Notes under the pieces: generated by a model
The model's input: only the letters and a program-made list of their open reading frames with translations
Database searches by the model: none
Told to the model about the DNA's origin: nothing
NCBI GenBank assembly: GCA_002914845.1
Contig: JXTC01000221.1
Span: 62,001-126,000, forward strand
From: Trema orientale
Taxonomy: Eukaryota > Streptophyta > Magnoliopsida > Rosales > Cannabaceae
Direction of reading: 5' to 3'
DNA: 64,000 nucleotides
In this document: one piece after another, positions 10,875 to 24,605 of the stretch
How the letters are laid out: each line of letters starts with the position of its first letter
How positions within the stretch are numbered: the stretch's first letter is position 1
Made by a program: the position numbers and the translations under genes

Positions 10875-11166
10875 GGCCCCATTTAGAATTTAGATTTTTT
10901 GAAGGAAAGAAAAAAAGTTCTAAAGAATTTCATTTTCTTCTGTTTAGAATGAAACAAAAAAAGGATAATTTTTTTTTTCAAGAAAAACAAAATTTTGATT
11001 TGATATTATTTTTTAGTTTATAGAATGTTTACACATTAATTAGTAAAACCAAAAATATGAAAATAAAGTTGTATAAACTTTTAGAAAAATCATTTTCTTC
11101 TTTCTCTTTTCGTGGCTTTTTCTTTATAATTTTTTTTCCTTCAAAATTTGAGTTCGAAACGAAGCC
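10875..11166. mobile_element. Tourist-like (PIF/Harbinger) MITE with TAA duplication
   Basis: The left end, GGCCCCATTTAGAATTTAG, mirrors the right end (complement GGCTTCGTTTCGAACTCAAA), and both arms then run into a TTTGAAGGAAA motif. TAA flanks both sides (10872-10874 and 11167-11169), the usual Tourist/Harbinger target duplication. 292 bp, non-coding. Confidence 0.7.
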
Positions 11167-13290
11167 TAAGTCTTATTATTTGAATTAAAAAATCTAATGA
11201 AAATGTCACACTAACTAATTTAATTGGCATCTTAAACTTGACAAAAGTAAATTTGATAACAAAACATGACCCCACAAGCTTGACTATAGGTAGGGAATTG
11301 CAAAGACTTTTAAAGATGGCTTTAGCCAATTGATAAAGTACTAAAGCAAAGTTACTTCAATCACTTTCAATGATCAAAACTTAAAAATTATCAATTTCTG
11401 GGAGAACCCCTTTTGAAATTGAGTTCTAATTAGTAATTACCGTTCTAGTTTCCAAACCCATTTTTTTTCAACAACAAATTGCAGTCTCATATAAGTAACC
11501 CTTTTGCCTTTGCGTTATCATTTCAAAATGAAACTGTGTTTTAAAAAAAAAGCGTGTTTGGAAATAACACATAAACTGCAACAAAAAACTTTCTTCCTTT
11601 AGCCATATTTTTCAACGTTTTAAGGGCCAAATACCGTGGCGTGCAAGCCTAGCATACCCCCTTAAAGGGCATCTAGATGTAATTTAGCGACACCTGTTTC
11701 TCTTTAGGCTTTTAAAGGACACTACACCAAACCATAACGCGGACACGCCATTTTGTAGTAAGCTAATTCATCACCAAAGTAAACGACAATACAAAATAGG
11801 GAACAAAACCCATAAAAAGGTTTCACAGATACATCAATTTGATGGGTACTAAAAAGGCCCTTCATATACTAATGCTAGAAACCAAATTGGAGAACGAAGT
11901 GACTTTTGTCCATAGGCCAACTGGTATGATTGGCTTTAAATATGCAATAAAGAAGACTTCCTTTCTACTTGATTTAATTACTTGGTAACCTACTACTTTG
12001 ACTTGTCACTATTAACTATGATGAGAATTTAATTGATCCTAATCTTGTACTTGGTACTTATGGTGGAAAATGATCAACCAAAACTATCTTTATCTTATCC
12101 TAACCAAAGTGAGTACTACCTAGATTAAACCATGCCGAATGTAGGGATTGAGTGTATTTGTATCAGGAAATGATCAAACTATATGGTAAGAAAGTTTTTC
12201 ACTACTTTCTAGTGCAAACAAGTAACAGTGGTCCATAAATGTTACCAATTATTTGTGTGTCGTTTTGCAATTTGTTCTGTTTCTCTGTCAGACGACATAT
12301 GCAATATGTTCCCTTCAATGGGGTTTTACATTATTGGCATGAGTATATCAATCTGTCAAGACTCAAAACGACACTAAAAGTAACATCCTAATTAAGCTAT
12401 ATACGTGCTCCAGAGGAACTTGTGGCTGATAAAGTGAGCTAAATATAAGACTCTACAGCTGTCAAAATACAAGGTCTAGTATATAGTAGTACGGATGAAG
12501 AAGTCAATAGTTCCATCATCAACCAAAATCAATCACAGAAGTTTGTGGAAAAATCGTCACCCATTTCAGATTCCAACCACCAGAACGACAATGAAAGATT
12601 ATAAAGGAATATTATTATAGTTTTTCAATTACAATTGACAGGGGAAAATCTTAAAAAATATTAGTGTTTCAAAAGGGTGCATGCATATTCAAAAGTTGCT
12701 GTCTTATGTGTATTTTCTCTTAGATCACCTTCCATGCACATAGACAAATCAGAAATTTGACTACTCAGACCCCCATGGGCACCTTACTCTTGTCAGCTAG
12801 CCAAACTATATGCCAAAACACATTAAAAGCCAGAAATTCTCACAGTTGTATAGATCCAAATATCAAGATCAAAATAAGGTTGAGATAAAGATTACAGAAC
12901 GTTCCCTTGAGTTTCTCAACAATAAAACACATTAACAGCCATCTCATTTTTTTTTTCCCCTTAAGAACATAGTTTTATGTTAAGAACTTACAAAACAATC
13001 TTCCAAGGGTTAATCTCCTTTTACTTTTTAACTCTTTTACCTTCTTTTATATCTTCTTTCTTTATTGAAAAGACTGCATTGGTTCTAGAAAAGCAAATGG
13101 GACTCGGACAAAAGTAACCGCGGATGGATTGTAGCTTAGGTGTGGAAAAGAATGAAAGATAAGAGATGTCCACAAGGCATGAGATGGATAGTGCCATAAG
13201 ATATCTAACCCCATTGGTCAGGACAATTAATCAATCAATCAATAGTCCCATTTACCAGAAAACAACACCGTGGAGGTCTTTCTTTCCGTC
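11167..13290. other. Intergenic DNA upstream of the HD-Zip gene
   Basis: No gene or mobile element recognised. The last 1-2 kb presumably contains the HD-Zip promoter; I cannot point to specific response elements with confidence. Confidence 0.5.
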
Positions 13291-13298
13291 TATATATT
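13291..13298 (+). promoter_or_regulatory. Probable TATA box of the HD-Zip gene
   Basis: TATATATT lies 86 bases upstream of the ATG in CGTCTATATATTCTATAAGC, leaving room for a 5' UTR of roughly 50 bases. Confidence 0.5.
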
Positions 13299-13376
13299 CT
13301 ATAAGCTAACACCCTTTAGCAGAATTCTAGAGCACATTCACCTAACAATAATAACGATCTCTAATTATCAAACACT

Positions 13377-14164
13377 ATGGAGAGAGTAGAGTTTTCTGCA
13401 TCAGAAAATCTTCAATCTGTCACCACAAGCCTGGAGCCTCAACCAGTTGCAAAGAAGAAAAGGAACAAGAACAAGAATAGTTGTAATAACCAGAGGAGGT
13501 TTAGTGACGAGCAAATCAAGTTACTGGAGTCCATCTTTGAGTCAGAGACAAAGCTTGAGCCAAGGAAGAAGGTTCAGCTGGCTAGGGAGCTAGGCCTGCA
13601 GCCTCGGCAGGTGGCCATATGGTTTCAGAACAGAAGAGCAAGATGGAAGTCGAAGCAGATAGAACAAGACTTCAGAAGTCTGAAAGCTGAGTATGACAGT
13701 TTGGTATCTCAGTTTGAATCCTTGAAGGAAGAGAAAGAGTCCTTGATTTTACAGGTACCCTTCTTCAACTTCTTAAATTTAAGACCAAAATTGGCAACCA
13801 AAGACCACTTGTTTTGAGGCTATATTCATCTTTGTTTGCTCTTGAACAGCTGCAGAAGCTGAATGATCTATTGCTAAAACCACATGATGAGAAGGAAGAC
13901 AAGGACAGCGGCTCGGGTTTACGAAATGCGAATTCAAAGAATGAAACAAAGCCTAGCTTGCAAGAAGGATTGGAAGACAGAGGAATCATGAACACAAGCA
14001 ACTATATTGAGGACTCGGGGCAACAAGGATATGAAATTTTGAACACGAGTCAACAAGTGGATGCATCTTTAACATCACTTGAAAGTTGGTATAGGTTTGA
14101 TCCAGTGAGTATATTAGATCAACCGCGTGGTGGTTGTTCACAGTGGTTAAATTTCTGGAGTTGA
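13377..14164 (+). CDS. Class I HD-Zip transcription factor, ATHB-7/ATHB-12 type
   Basis: Two exons, 13377-13754 and 13850-14164, joined in phase 0 across a 95-bp GT-AG intron, give 230 residues. A basic N-terminal patch (KKKRNKNKN, about 26-34) precedes a homeodomain at about 36-94. This has the HD-Zip I signature [12 protein letters not shown] near its start and [12 protein letters not shown] in recognition helix 3 (82-93). A leucine zipper follows directly (about 95-135) and crosses the intron, which sits inside the zipper as in relatives. The protein ends in an aromatic QWLNFWS motif, typical of the ATHB-7/12 branch and probably part of a C-terminal activation motif. Members bind the pseudopalindrome CAATNATTG as dimers and in Arabidopsis are induced by abscisic acid and drought and restrain growth. 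That physiology is family knowledge and not visible here. Confidence 0.93.
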
Positions 14165-15342
14165 GACCTTCAATTCATCCACCACAATGGGGAGAAACTT
14201 AGTACTTTTGATAGCTTCAATCAATGCAGCAGTCGGTGTTAACAATCATGCATTTCAAGCTAACCAAGATTTCCAATCTTCAAGTGATATGACAGCTGAG
14301 AGGAACTATGATCTTAAGAGAGGTGCCAATAATACGACAGAAGACGCAAAGAAAACGACAACAGAAAAATGGTTTGAAGAACTTTGGAAGATGAAGCAGT
14401 TAGCAACTTGTCCGAGCTTGAATGAGTGTGCACACATATGAGATGAAGAAACAACTACAGAGTGTGATGTAATAAGTGAAATTGTGTAGCAGTACTAGTA
14501 TGCATATTTTGTGTTGTTTATATAGTGCATATGTAAACAGGTACAACCCACAAAAAAAATTGTGAGGCTTTATTCCACTACGTAGTTACAATTTACCACA
14601 CCAGGAAGAACTTTCGAAATGTTTGGGATTTGCTACCATCTGTAGCTCTAGATTTGGTGTCAGTCTATTGGGATTTGTTACCATCTGTAGCTCTAGATTT
14701 GGTGTCAGTCTAGCTCCTAGGTACATCTTCACTTGGTTTAGAACCTGTTTTGTTTCAGATTGTTCACACATATAAGATAAAGTCTAGGTTTTAGATTCAT
14801 TGTTTCATCAGGGGTATTATTATAATCTCACTTTGCATGAGTTCTAGTTCAGAATGTATAGTTTTGAAGTCTGCCCTTCATCTTTGCTTGAATGCTTTTG
14901 CAATTTGCTGTGACAGGCCTATGGTTTAGCTCATAATTATGTACTAAATCCTTCAAAAGTAAAACAAAAAAAAAATATGTTTTAAGAATTACCAAAATAA
15001 ATACAAAGTAACCCTCCTTTCTTTTTCTACCTAATCATTATTTTTTTGTTCTTGTAATTAAAGCCTCACTATCACTAACTTGCCCCAGAAAATCTTCACT
15101 CTGACATGAACCTTTTCCCCTGTTTCTGAGCAATCATAAATTGCAAAAGTAGTTGAGATTAAATCCCTAAAGTAATGGGAAAATTCCTCACTTACATGGC
15201 AGTGGCACACTGCTTTGACCTTTGGACCCTATAGCAAAACAGTTATAAACTATACATATGTGGACTATGGTACACAGACTCCATAATGCGGCTTGGTTTA
15301 ATTTTTGTTATATAATTTTTTGTGGAACTGATATCACTAACT
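14165..15342. other. HD-Zip 3' UTR and intergenic DNA
   Basis: The stretch 14165 to about 14540 is probably the 3' UTR; an 84-codon frame within it (14187-14441) has no recognisable domain. A 45-bp direct duplication lies at 14623-14711. The rest shows no feature up to the tRNA. Confidence 0.5.
14623..14711. repeat. 45-bp tandem duplication
   Basis: Two copies, 14623-14667 and 14668-14711, both containing ACCATCTGTAGCTCTAGA and TTTGGTGTCAGTCTA, with one or two differences. Confidence 0.9.

Positions 15343-15422
<80 letters not shown>
15343..15422 (+). tRNA. tRNA-Leu (anticodon UAG)
   Basis: A complete intronless nuclear tRNA. The acceptor strand GACAGTT pairs with AGCTGTC, followed by discriminator A. 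Internal promoter box A is TGGCCGAGTGG and box B is GGTTCAAATCC. The anticodon stem CCAGA/TCTGG encloses loop TTTAGGC, so the anticodon is TAG (15377-15379), reading CUA and other CUN leucine codons. The long variable arm (GTCCGAAAGGGC region) is that expected of a class II tRNA. A T-run at about 15437-15446 is a Pol III terminator. It lies 175 bases before the PLR1 start codon, on the same strand. Confidence 0.97.
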
Positions 15423-15436
15423 GATTCAGTTAAAAA

Positions 15437-15446
15437 AATTTTTTTC
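15437..15446 (+). terminator. Pol III terminator of the tRNA gene
   Basis: An uninterrupted run of T residues about 15 bases after the tRNA 3' end. Confidence 0.7.
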
Positions 15447-15597
15447 CTCAATGTCGTTTGTTGACTTCATTATTCTAATCAAACTTGTCGTTTTGACTCG
15501 CAATTTAAAATTACCTTTATTACATCAAACTGCCACCACATATTATCACATAACATAATCTGATGATTCAGTTTCCAGTTCCCAGCCAGAGTCCGTT

Positions 15598-18491
15598 ATG
15601 GCTTTCTCAAGCTCAACAATTACCACATCGTATTTCAACTCTTTTAGCTCTTCCTCTGGTATTACCCTGCCTTCTTCATCCTTCAACCCTCTTAAGCTTC
15701 CTCTTTTCTGGCCATGGCAAAAGGTCTCTCTCTCTCTTTTCTTTCATTGAGATTTTTTTGTGTGAATACATTGTGTGTAAAGAATGAGTTAGAGTGATAA
15801 TGGTGAGAGCAGGTGAAGGTGGGCCCACTAAGTGTGTCTCCAATGGGGTTTGGGACATGGGCTTGGGGCAACCAGCTTCTCTGGGGTTACCAGGAGTCCA
15901 TGGACACTGAGCTTCAGAGGACTTTCAATCTGGCTGTGGAGAATGGAATCAACCTCTTTGACACTGCTGACTCTTATGGGACTGGCAGGTTGAATGGTCA
16001 AAGCGAAAAACTACTCGGAAAGTTCATTAGGGAGTTTCAAGGTCTGGTGCTATTCTCTCACCCCTCGTTTCAGCTTTTAGTTACATTTTGATTCAATTGT
16101 CTAGGTGATTTGAACCACGTTGGACTTGCAATTAGCTTATCTGTGTTGTTACCAGTCCATACATAGTGAATGATTAACCATAATCATGGATGTTCTCAAT
16201 TGGGTCAGGTTTGTCATGTCGAAATTATTACCAAATAATAGTTAAATTAGTTAGTATTTGTTCTTGTGGAACATGACATGCCATCTAGGTGAATGGTAGT
16301 TAGCCAAATCTATAACGAGTAAGGTGATGAAGATGATAAAGAGGTTAATGCTTTCAAACCATTTCAAGTGACTGACATTCTCTCCAGTTGTTTGAAATTT
16401 TGTGTTTTTCTTTTTAGAACATTCATGATGCTTGAATAAACTCCCAATTATTTGAACGAACTGAGTTTCAGTGCAATGAAAAATGGGGTCTTTCTGTTAT
16501 GGCCGAACTGGAGAGTTTCTCCGAATATGCAATAAGATACATTGTCACAATTTGGCCAATTTGATTAATCACAGCTTCTAAATAACTGTATCCGCAGGTC
16601 AAAAGCGGGTTCAGGATGACATTGTGATTGCTACCAAGTTTGCAGCATATCCATGGCGCCTAACGCCAGGGCAATTTGTAAATGCTTGCCGGTATCTTTT
16701 CTGTGCCCCACATTGATTCGATCTTGTGCATATAAAATTATGAATTATCTTATACTGAAATTGCCTAGAATGCTTAGCATATGCATATTCATTTGTCAAC
16801 ATTCAACAACTTGCCCAAGATGTTTGTCTTTGGCTTTATGATAAAAGTTTGAAGTAGCATGGTTTTTTTCAGGGCCTCACTAGACCGTATTCAAATTGAG
16901 CAAATGGGAATAGGCCAACTACACTGGTCGACTGCCAACTATGCTCCATTGCAGGAGATGGCCCTTTGGAATGGTTTAGTGGCAATGTACGACAAGGTTA
17001 ACATAATTTATGCATAGATGGTAGAAATACTTTAGGTGATGACATAAGAAATCTCATGGAGGCGTCTTTTAAAATATTTGCTCAGAGGCTGCTCTTGCAG
17101 CTTAAATTCAGCCGTAGAGCAGCATTCTGTGCAAGTTATTATCCAACTTAAGAACATAGGCTGCTTTCGGATATAACACCAAAAGATTTTCTAACCGTGT
17201 ATTTCAGTATCCTTCTACCCGTTTCTCACATTTTTTTTTCTTCCCACTTCATACTTTTGCTTCAATTTTCTTTCGACATTGTTATTCGATAATAAGTACT
17301 GTATTTCCTACATTCTAGGAGGAAAGTAATTGTCTGACTTCGTTTCTTAGAGAAAATTTACCGTCAAAATAGATATTCAGGATCATTGGCGCCAATTCTC
17401 ATACTCAATAGAGATAGTACGATGTAGGGTCTGGTTCGGGCAGTTGGAGTCAGCAACTATGGACCAAAGCAGCTTCTAAAGATATATGATTACCTCAAAG
17501 CTCGTGGAGTCCCCTTGGTCTCAGCTCAGGTATATCCTTAGTCACAAGTATCATCATCAGTTTATTCAGTGAAGACTGAAGACATAATTTTACAAATAGA
17601 GACTCTGAGTGAATATGAAACTGATCAGCATTCAGCATTATTTATAACATTGTTGCCAATAAGATTTTGCAAAACTGCTATCCCTTTATGAAAAATTCTG
17701 TGTTGTTCTAACTCATGTTTTCGCTTTCTTAACACAACTACCTTTCTAGGTGCAATTTTCTTTGCTTAGCATGGGAGGAGATCAGTTGGAAATAAAGAAC
17801 ATATGTGATTCTCTTGGCATCCGGGTAATTGCTTATAGTCCTTTAGGACTAGGAATGCTAACTGGGAAGTATACTCCTGACAAACTTCCACCTGGTCCTC
17901 GGTAAACTGGTTTCTTCACTTAACTTTTCTACGTTTACATTGAAGAGAGAGTTTGATTCGCTAAACCTTTTTCATTTGAACTGTTTCATTTCTCTTTCTA
18001 TAGTTCTTTTCTGTTCAGACAAATTCTTCCGGGGTTGGAGCCTTTATTGCGTTCGCTTAAAGAAATTGCACAAAAGAGGCGCAAAACTGTTCCACAGGTG
18101 ACTAAATCGATTTACATACATGTCATGCACCGATGCCTTTGGCATTTTCAACGTCGCTCTCTCTTTCATCATCGCCTAATGAAATGAGCTTTAGTTGGCA
18201 GGTTGCTATAAACTGGTGCATTTGTAAGGGAACCATTCCAATACCAGGTGTCAAGACAGTGAAACAGGCAGAAGACAATTTGGGAGCTCTTGGTTGGCGC
18301 TTGAGTTCAGAAGAGTTGCTTCAGTTAGAATATGCAGCCATTGAATCTCCTAAAAAGATGGTTCAGAACATATTTCAAACAAGGTTCGTTTTCTCATACA
18401 ACGGTAGATGATAGTGTCCCAAGTCATAATATGATATTACACATTAATCTAGTGCTTTCTCTCACTACATTGGTTCTCTTCAAACAGATGA
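15598..18491 (+). CDS. PLR1: Pyridoxal reductase, chloroplastic (aldo-keto reductase)
   Basis: Nine exons: 15598-15723, 15813-16041, 16598-16691, 16873-16996, 17428-17529, 17750-17901, 18004-18097, 18202-18383 and 18488-18491. Together they encode 368 residues, close to Arabidopsis PLR1 (At5g53580). Residues 1-40 are Ser/Thr-rich, a chloroplast transit peptide, followed by the family-typical LPLFWPWQK. The enzyme reduces pyridoxal to pyridoxine with NADPH in the vitamin B6 salvage pathway. The AKR catalytic tetrad is visible: Asp92 and Tyr97 (FDTADSYG), Lys132 (IATKF) and His167 (GQLHWS). The C-terminal part carries the NADPH-binding region ([18 protein letters not shown], then NLGALGW). The last exon supplies only the third base of the final Arg codon plus TGA. 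If that intron were retained, translation would run on for eight residues to a stop at 18409. The exon 2 start follows family sequence ([10 protein letters not shown]). Confidence 0.93.
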
Positions 18492-19816
18492 CCTTTTTAA
18501 GTGACTCGCTGAGACCAAATGAAGATGGTCTTAACAAAGTAAGAGAATTGTGAAGAGATGGAAGGCGCAAAGGGATGATCAAAACAAAGTTTTTCAGGAG
18601 TCCATTATACAACGTGTCGTTTCTTTTTAATAATTTTTCCGTCGTTTTGAGTAGAAAATAATAAGTCCATAGATTCTTGTTGTCTACAAAAAACGACATT
18701 ATGTAAAGCTTGCTCGTTGCTGTCAATTTTTTCCGTAGAAGAAGGATGTTGTTCAGGCATCAAAAGATCACATATATTATTTTGCTTCTTAAACTCTGCC
18801 GTACTTGCGCTTAGGTTAGCAAACTGACATATCGTTTAACTAAAGAGTTTGGCCTTCCCATTTTTCTTTGTTTTGTGATCACTTTTTCAAGTCTGTTGAA
18901 CCACGCATGTTCAAGTACTAATGTCATTGTAAATTTTGCCAATATACAATAGATTAATTAACAAGTAGCATAACTTGGTGTAGACTGTAGAGTCATTAAA
19001 TATGCCAAAATTTTAGTGTTAGTATGCCAAAAAAATTAATGCAAATATACTGTTAAAACTCGAGTATTTATACCCTCGGCCACATGGTCCAACGAAAAGC
19101 AATTGAATAACTTGCACAATGACCATGATAAACACGTTCGAAGGCAGAATTTGTCAAACAGTTAGCACCTTCTCTATTCTAATTCATACAACGAAGATTA
19201 TTATTTCAACTTAATTCCTGCACAAAATTCAACAAAGACCATTAAACGTTGAAGGCAATGCTTTACGCATTTCGTTTAATATAATTTCTGTGTTGCAAAT
19301 TATAGATTTGTGTATTAACTCAATATGCAATCGATCATATTGTTCTACCTGTTTCATACGGTCTCTACCCATATCTATCTTTAAAATCTAAAATGTCACC
19401 CGCGTAATTAATTCCTGGTGTACAAGACCAGTAGTGGACCTTAATCATTATTTTACAAAATAATACTGGGATTACACACTCCTGACATAACCAACAAATT
19501 TGATGGATAGACCCATTATGTAAATTTGACAAAAACTTTTGGATAACCATATGACGCCATGGTTCAATCATATGCTCGAGCGCATATATGCATAAATGGG
19601 TGCATTCAAGACTAATTTCACCAGCGTAAAAACAAAATAGGCCAATCTCAACTTCTGCAAATCGCAACTCATAACAACGGTTCCAAGTACTACAAAGTAA
19701 AATATGAAACAGTCTCAGTAAGGCAAGGTTCAAAACATACTTTGAATTCTAGAAATATGATAACAAAACAAAATTAATGTTCTAATTGGGAACAGCAGCA
19801 TTTGATGGTTGAAAAT
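18492..19816. other. Convergent intergenic region
   Basis: The 3' UTRs of PLR1 (plus strand) and the ubiquitin-eL40 gene (minus strand) must both end here. A 122-codon minus-strand frame (19365-19733) has no recognisable domain and I do not call it a gene. No repeat seen. Confidence 0.5.
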
Positions 19817-21569
<1,753 letters not shown>

Positions 21570-21583
21570 CTACACTCTCGGCG

Positions 21584-21651
21584 TTAGGGTTTTTGTTCTG
21601 GCGTTGGCTCTTCGAGGTTGTTTATATATGAAAGGCTGGAGATTAGGGTTT
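21584..21651 (-). promoter_or_regulatory. Ubiquitin-eL40 core promoter: TATA box and two telo-boxes
   Basis: On the minus strand a TATA-type element (CATATATAAA, 21621-21630) lies about 80 bases before the ATG. Telo-box motifs AAACCCTAA occur on both sides, at 21643-21651 upstream and at 21584-21592 in the presumed 5' UTR. Telo-boxes are typical of plant ribosomal-protein and translation-factor promoters. Confidence 0.7.
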
Positions 21652-22474
21652 TCGCTGATGTAATATCAGGGCTGTTTGGATACAGGTTTCCAATTATTCT
21701 TAAGGTGTATAATGTAATAGTTTCATGTATTCTTTTTTTATTATTAGTTATTTTCTATACGGGGTTAAATTCTTTTTTTTTTTTATTTAATGGAGACTCA
21801 CCTTATTTTGTTAAGGTTCACAAATAAATAAATTAATACCGAAATTCGGTTTTTTTGTAATTTAAATCTCATATTTTAGTTTCTAGAAAAAAAAAAATTC
21901 ACGTTTTGAAATTAAAAAAAATTTGTACTTTTATCTATATTTAACAAATTTGGCGCCAAAAAAAATACGAATTCAGACTCAAATTACATTATTCTTGCTT
22001 CAAAACTATTAAAAGATTTACCAAAAATATTCTTTTAGACGATTGCACTTTTTTTATTAATTATTTTTAGTTTATTTAGGATATGGTATGCGAGAGTTAT
22101 GTTACATGTTTAATTAAGAGCAAAACTATCTTCTACTAACATAGTTGGGCAACATATAGATAGATAATACATATTTTTTGAATTTCAAAACCTAAAGAAA
22201 CTTTTTAAGCATAAATCAAAATATAGGATTTAATTGTAGAAACACTAAATTTAAGTTTTTCTCCCGATAATATTGTTAGTTAGTTGGTAATAAAATTGAA
22301 TATTTTGTGCTAAATTTGTATTTATCAATGTAAATAGGGTATATCACCTAGTTATCAAATTTAAAAGGTAATCCAGAAAATGCATTGTTGTTGACTTTGA
22401 GAGAAGAAAATGAGGATATACAAAAGAGGAAAGGAAGACACGTGGCAAGGATGGAACTTGAAAAAAAAAAGGAC
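21652..22474. other. AT-rich intergenic DNA
   Basis: Upstream of the eL40 gene. No further feature recognised. Confidence 0.5.
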
Positions 22475-22876
22475 AATATCACTTTTATACATTGTATTTT
22501 GAAACTTTATTTCAATTATACCTTGTGTTTTAGTTATTATCTACGTTGACTTTTAAATTTGAAATATATTATAAATTTATATTCTGACATCAATTTAGAG
22601 CAGTAAATTTACTAAGATGTCGTTTAAAAAATTGAAAATAAATCATATAAAAATTGATCTGAGAATAAGTATGGCATCCTGGTAAATTAGCTGCCCTAAA
22701 TTAATATCAAAGTATAAATTTGTAACATATTTAAAATCTAAAGGTCAATGTTGATAATAACCAAAACACAAGGTACAATTTGAATAATATATCAAAATAC
22801 AGAGTATAAAAGTGATATCAAGACACAAGGTACAATTTGAATAATATATCAAAATACAGAGTATAAAAGTGATATC
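22475..22876. mobile_element. Palindromic MITE with a doubled right end
   Basis: The left end, AATATCACTTTTATAC, mirrors the right end GTATAAAAGTGATAT. The right-terminal 57 bp occur twice in tandem (22763-22819 and 22820-22876) and a third partial copy begins at 22877. It shares its interior (GACATCAATTTAGAGCAGT) with the element at 56541-56904, so both belong to one family. No coding capacity. Confidence 0.75.
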
Positions 22877-22984
22877 AAGACATAAGGTACGTCAGCACCG
22901 AAGGGTCTCGGTCAGTTTCAATTTTTTTAAATATTATTTTATGTTTTTATATAACATCAACTATTATTTAGTGTAGCGGCTAAG

Positions 22985-23604
22985 GGTATTCATGGCCGGT
23001 CGGGACGGTCTAAACCGCCAATCTAGAAACCAATCCGAATGTGCGGTTTGGCCGATTTACCAATCCATGCGGTTTGAGTCAGTTGATTCAAACCGGTCAG
23101 ACCGCACCTATATTTTTGCAGCCGGTTTAGGCAGTTTCCTCAATTTGAAAACTTAATTTAAAATCCAAATATAAAACGAAACCATAACATAGTTAAAAAC
23201 TACAACTAAATCGAAAGTCCTAATAAACTTAAATTTTAGTTACAACTTACAACCTAATCAAAATTGAATAGCAAACTTAAAGTCTTTAATCTTAAACACA
23301 TTACAATAACAAGATTTAAAGTCTAAAATATCATAAGAGTCTTAAGTGACATAGTCTTAAATGAGCTAAAAGTAATCATTACTCAATTAGAATGAATGAG
23401 CTTAAATTTTTAACTACTAATATACATATTTTTTTAAAAAATATATATATATATACAAACTTATTGGCCGGTTCGGTTTGAATCTGACCGAATTTGTCTA
23501 AAACTGAAAATCGAACTGACCAAGTCGATTTTTATTTTTTCTAATCCGTAACCGGCCGTTTAAGAAGAGAATCCGCCTGGATTGGGCGGTTTAGACTGAA
23601 TTGA
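22985..23604. mobile_element. CGGTTTG-rich non-autonomous element cut by the assembly gap
   Basis: The stretch begins TATTCATGGCCGGTCGGGAC and contains many GCGGTTT, ACCGG and CGGTTTG subterminal motifs in both orientations near its two ends (22990-23140 and 23460-23600), separated by AT-rich DNA. That is the pattern of some plant hAT-like non-autonomous elements. The right boundary is lost in the Ns. Confidence 0.45.
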
Positions 23605-24133
23605 NNNNNNNNNNNNNNNNNNNNNNNNNNNNNNNNNNNNNNNNNNNNNNNNNNNNNNNNNNNNNNNNNNNNNNNNNNNNNNNNNNNNNNNNNNNNNNNN
23701 NNNNNNNNNNNNNNNNNNNNNNNNNNNNNNNNNNNNNNNNNNNNNNNNNNNNNNNNNNNNNNNNNNNNNNNNNNNNNNNNNNNNNNNNNNNNNNNNNNNN
23801 NNNNNNNNNNNNNNNNNNNNNNNNNNNNNNNNNNNNNNNNNNNNNNNNNNNNNNNNNNNNNNNNNNNNNNNNNNNNNNNNNNNNNNNNNNNNNNNNNNNN
23901 NNNNNNNNNNNNNNNNNNNNNNNNNNNNNNNNNNNNNNNNNNNNNNNNNNNNNNNNNNNNNNNNNNNNNNNNNNNNNNNNNNNNNNNNNNNNNNNNNNNN
24001 NNNNNNNNNNNNNNNNNNNNNNNNNNNNNNNNNNNNNNNNNNNNNNNNNNNNNNNNNNNNNNNNNNNNNNNNNNNNNNNNNNNNNNNNNNNNNNNNNNNN
24101 NNNNNNNNNNNNNNNNNNNNNNNNNNNNNNNNN
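23605..24133. other. Assembly gap (529 Ns)
   Basis: Unsequenced. It is bounded on the left by a repeat element and on the right by an A-run, so it probably reflects repeat-driven assembly failure. Confidence 1.
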
Positions 24134-24605
24134 AAAAAAAAAAAAAGGAAAATTTTGTGTGTGCAAACTGGAGAAGACTTGGTAGAATTGTTGATTTCAT
24201 TTCTAACTTCACTTTGACGCTTCTCTCACACCACTACTAAACGATAATGCTAGTGTTAGTGGTCTAATGCCGGTTTGCCTCTGCCAATCTCTACCGTAGA
24301 CGTAGTGTAGCAAAATTGAATGAAACCGTCTTGCAGCCAGAATATCAGAAAAATGGACTTCCTTTTGAAACCAATACCTCTGCTCCAAGAAGTGACTCTT
24401 CCGTTGGATACGTTGACCAAAGCTATACACATGTCCTAATGGTCAACCGTCACTGTCCGTAAGCAATGATGCTAATTCCACATGTCCTCATTGCAATCTG
24501 CCTGTGTTAGTAAATATGGAATATGTTGCCCTGCCTCTGAATGATCAAGGTTACTTGAAAAGTCGCTCTCGTTTCTCAATTAGGGATGTGTGTTTTTTTT
24601 TTTTT
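24134..24605. other. Sequence after the gap
   Basis: Starts with an A-run (24134-24146). A 73-codon minus-strand frame (24209-24430) shows no known domain. Nothing else is recognised. Confidence 0.5.

Noticed and set aside
14187..14441. 84-codon frame after the HD-Zip stop
   Set aside because: Lies in the probable 3' UTR, no domain, no promoter; may be decayed coding sequence but cannot be supported.
19365..19733. 122-codon minus-strand frame between PLR1 and the eL40 gene
   Set aside because: No recognisable domain or splice context; composition like random AT-rich DNA.
23541..24212. Open frames spanning the run of Ns
   Set aside because: Artefacts of translating unknown bases.
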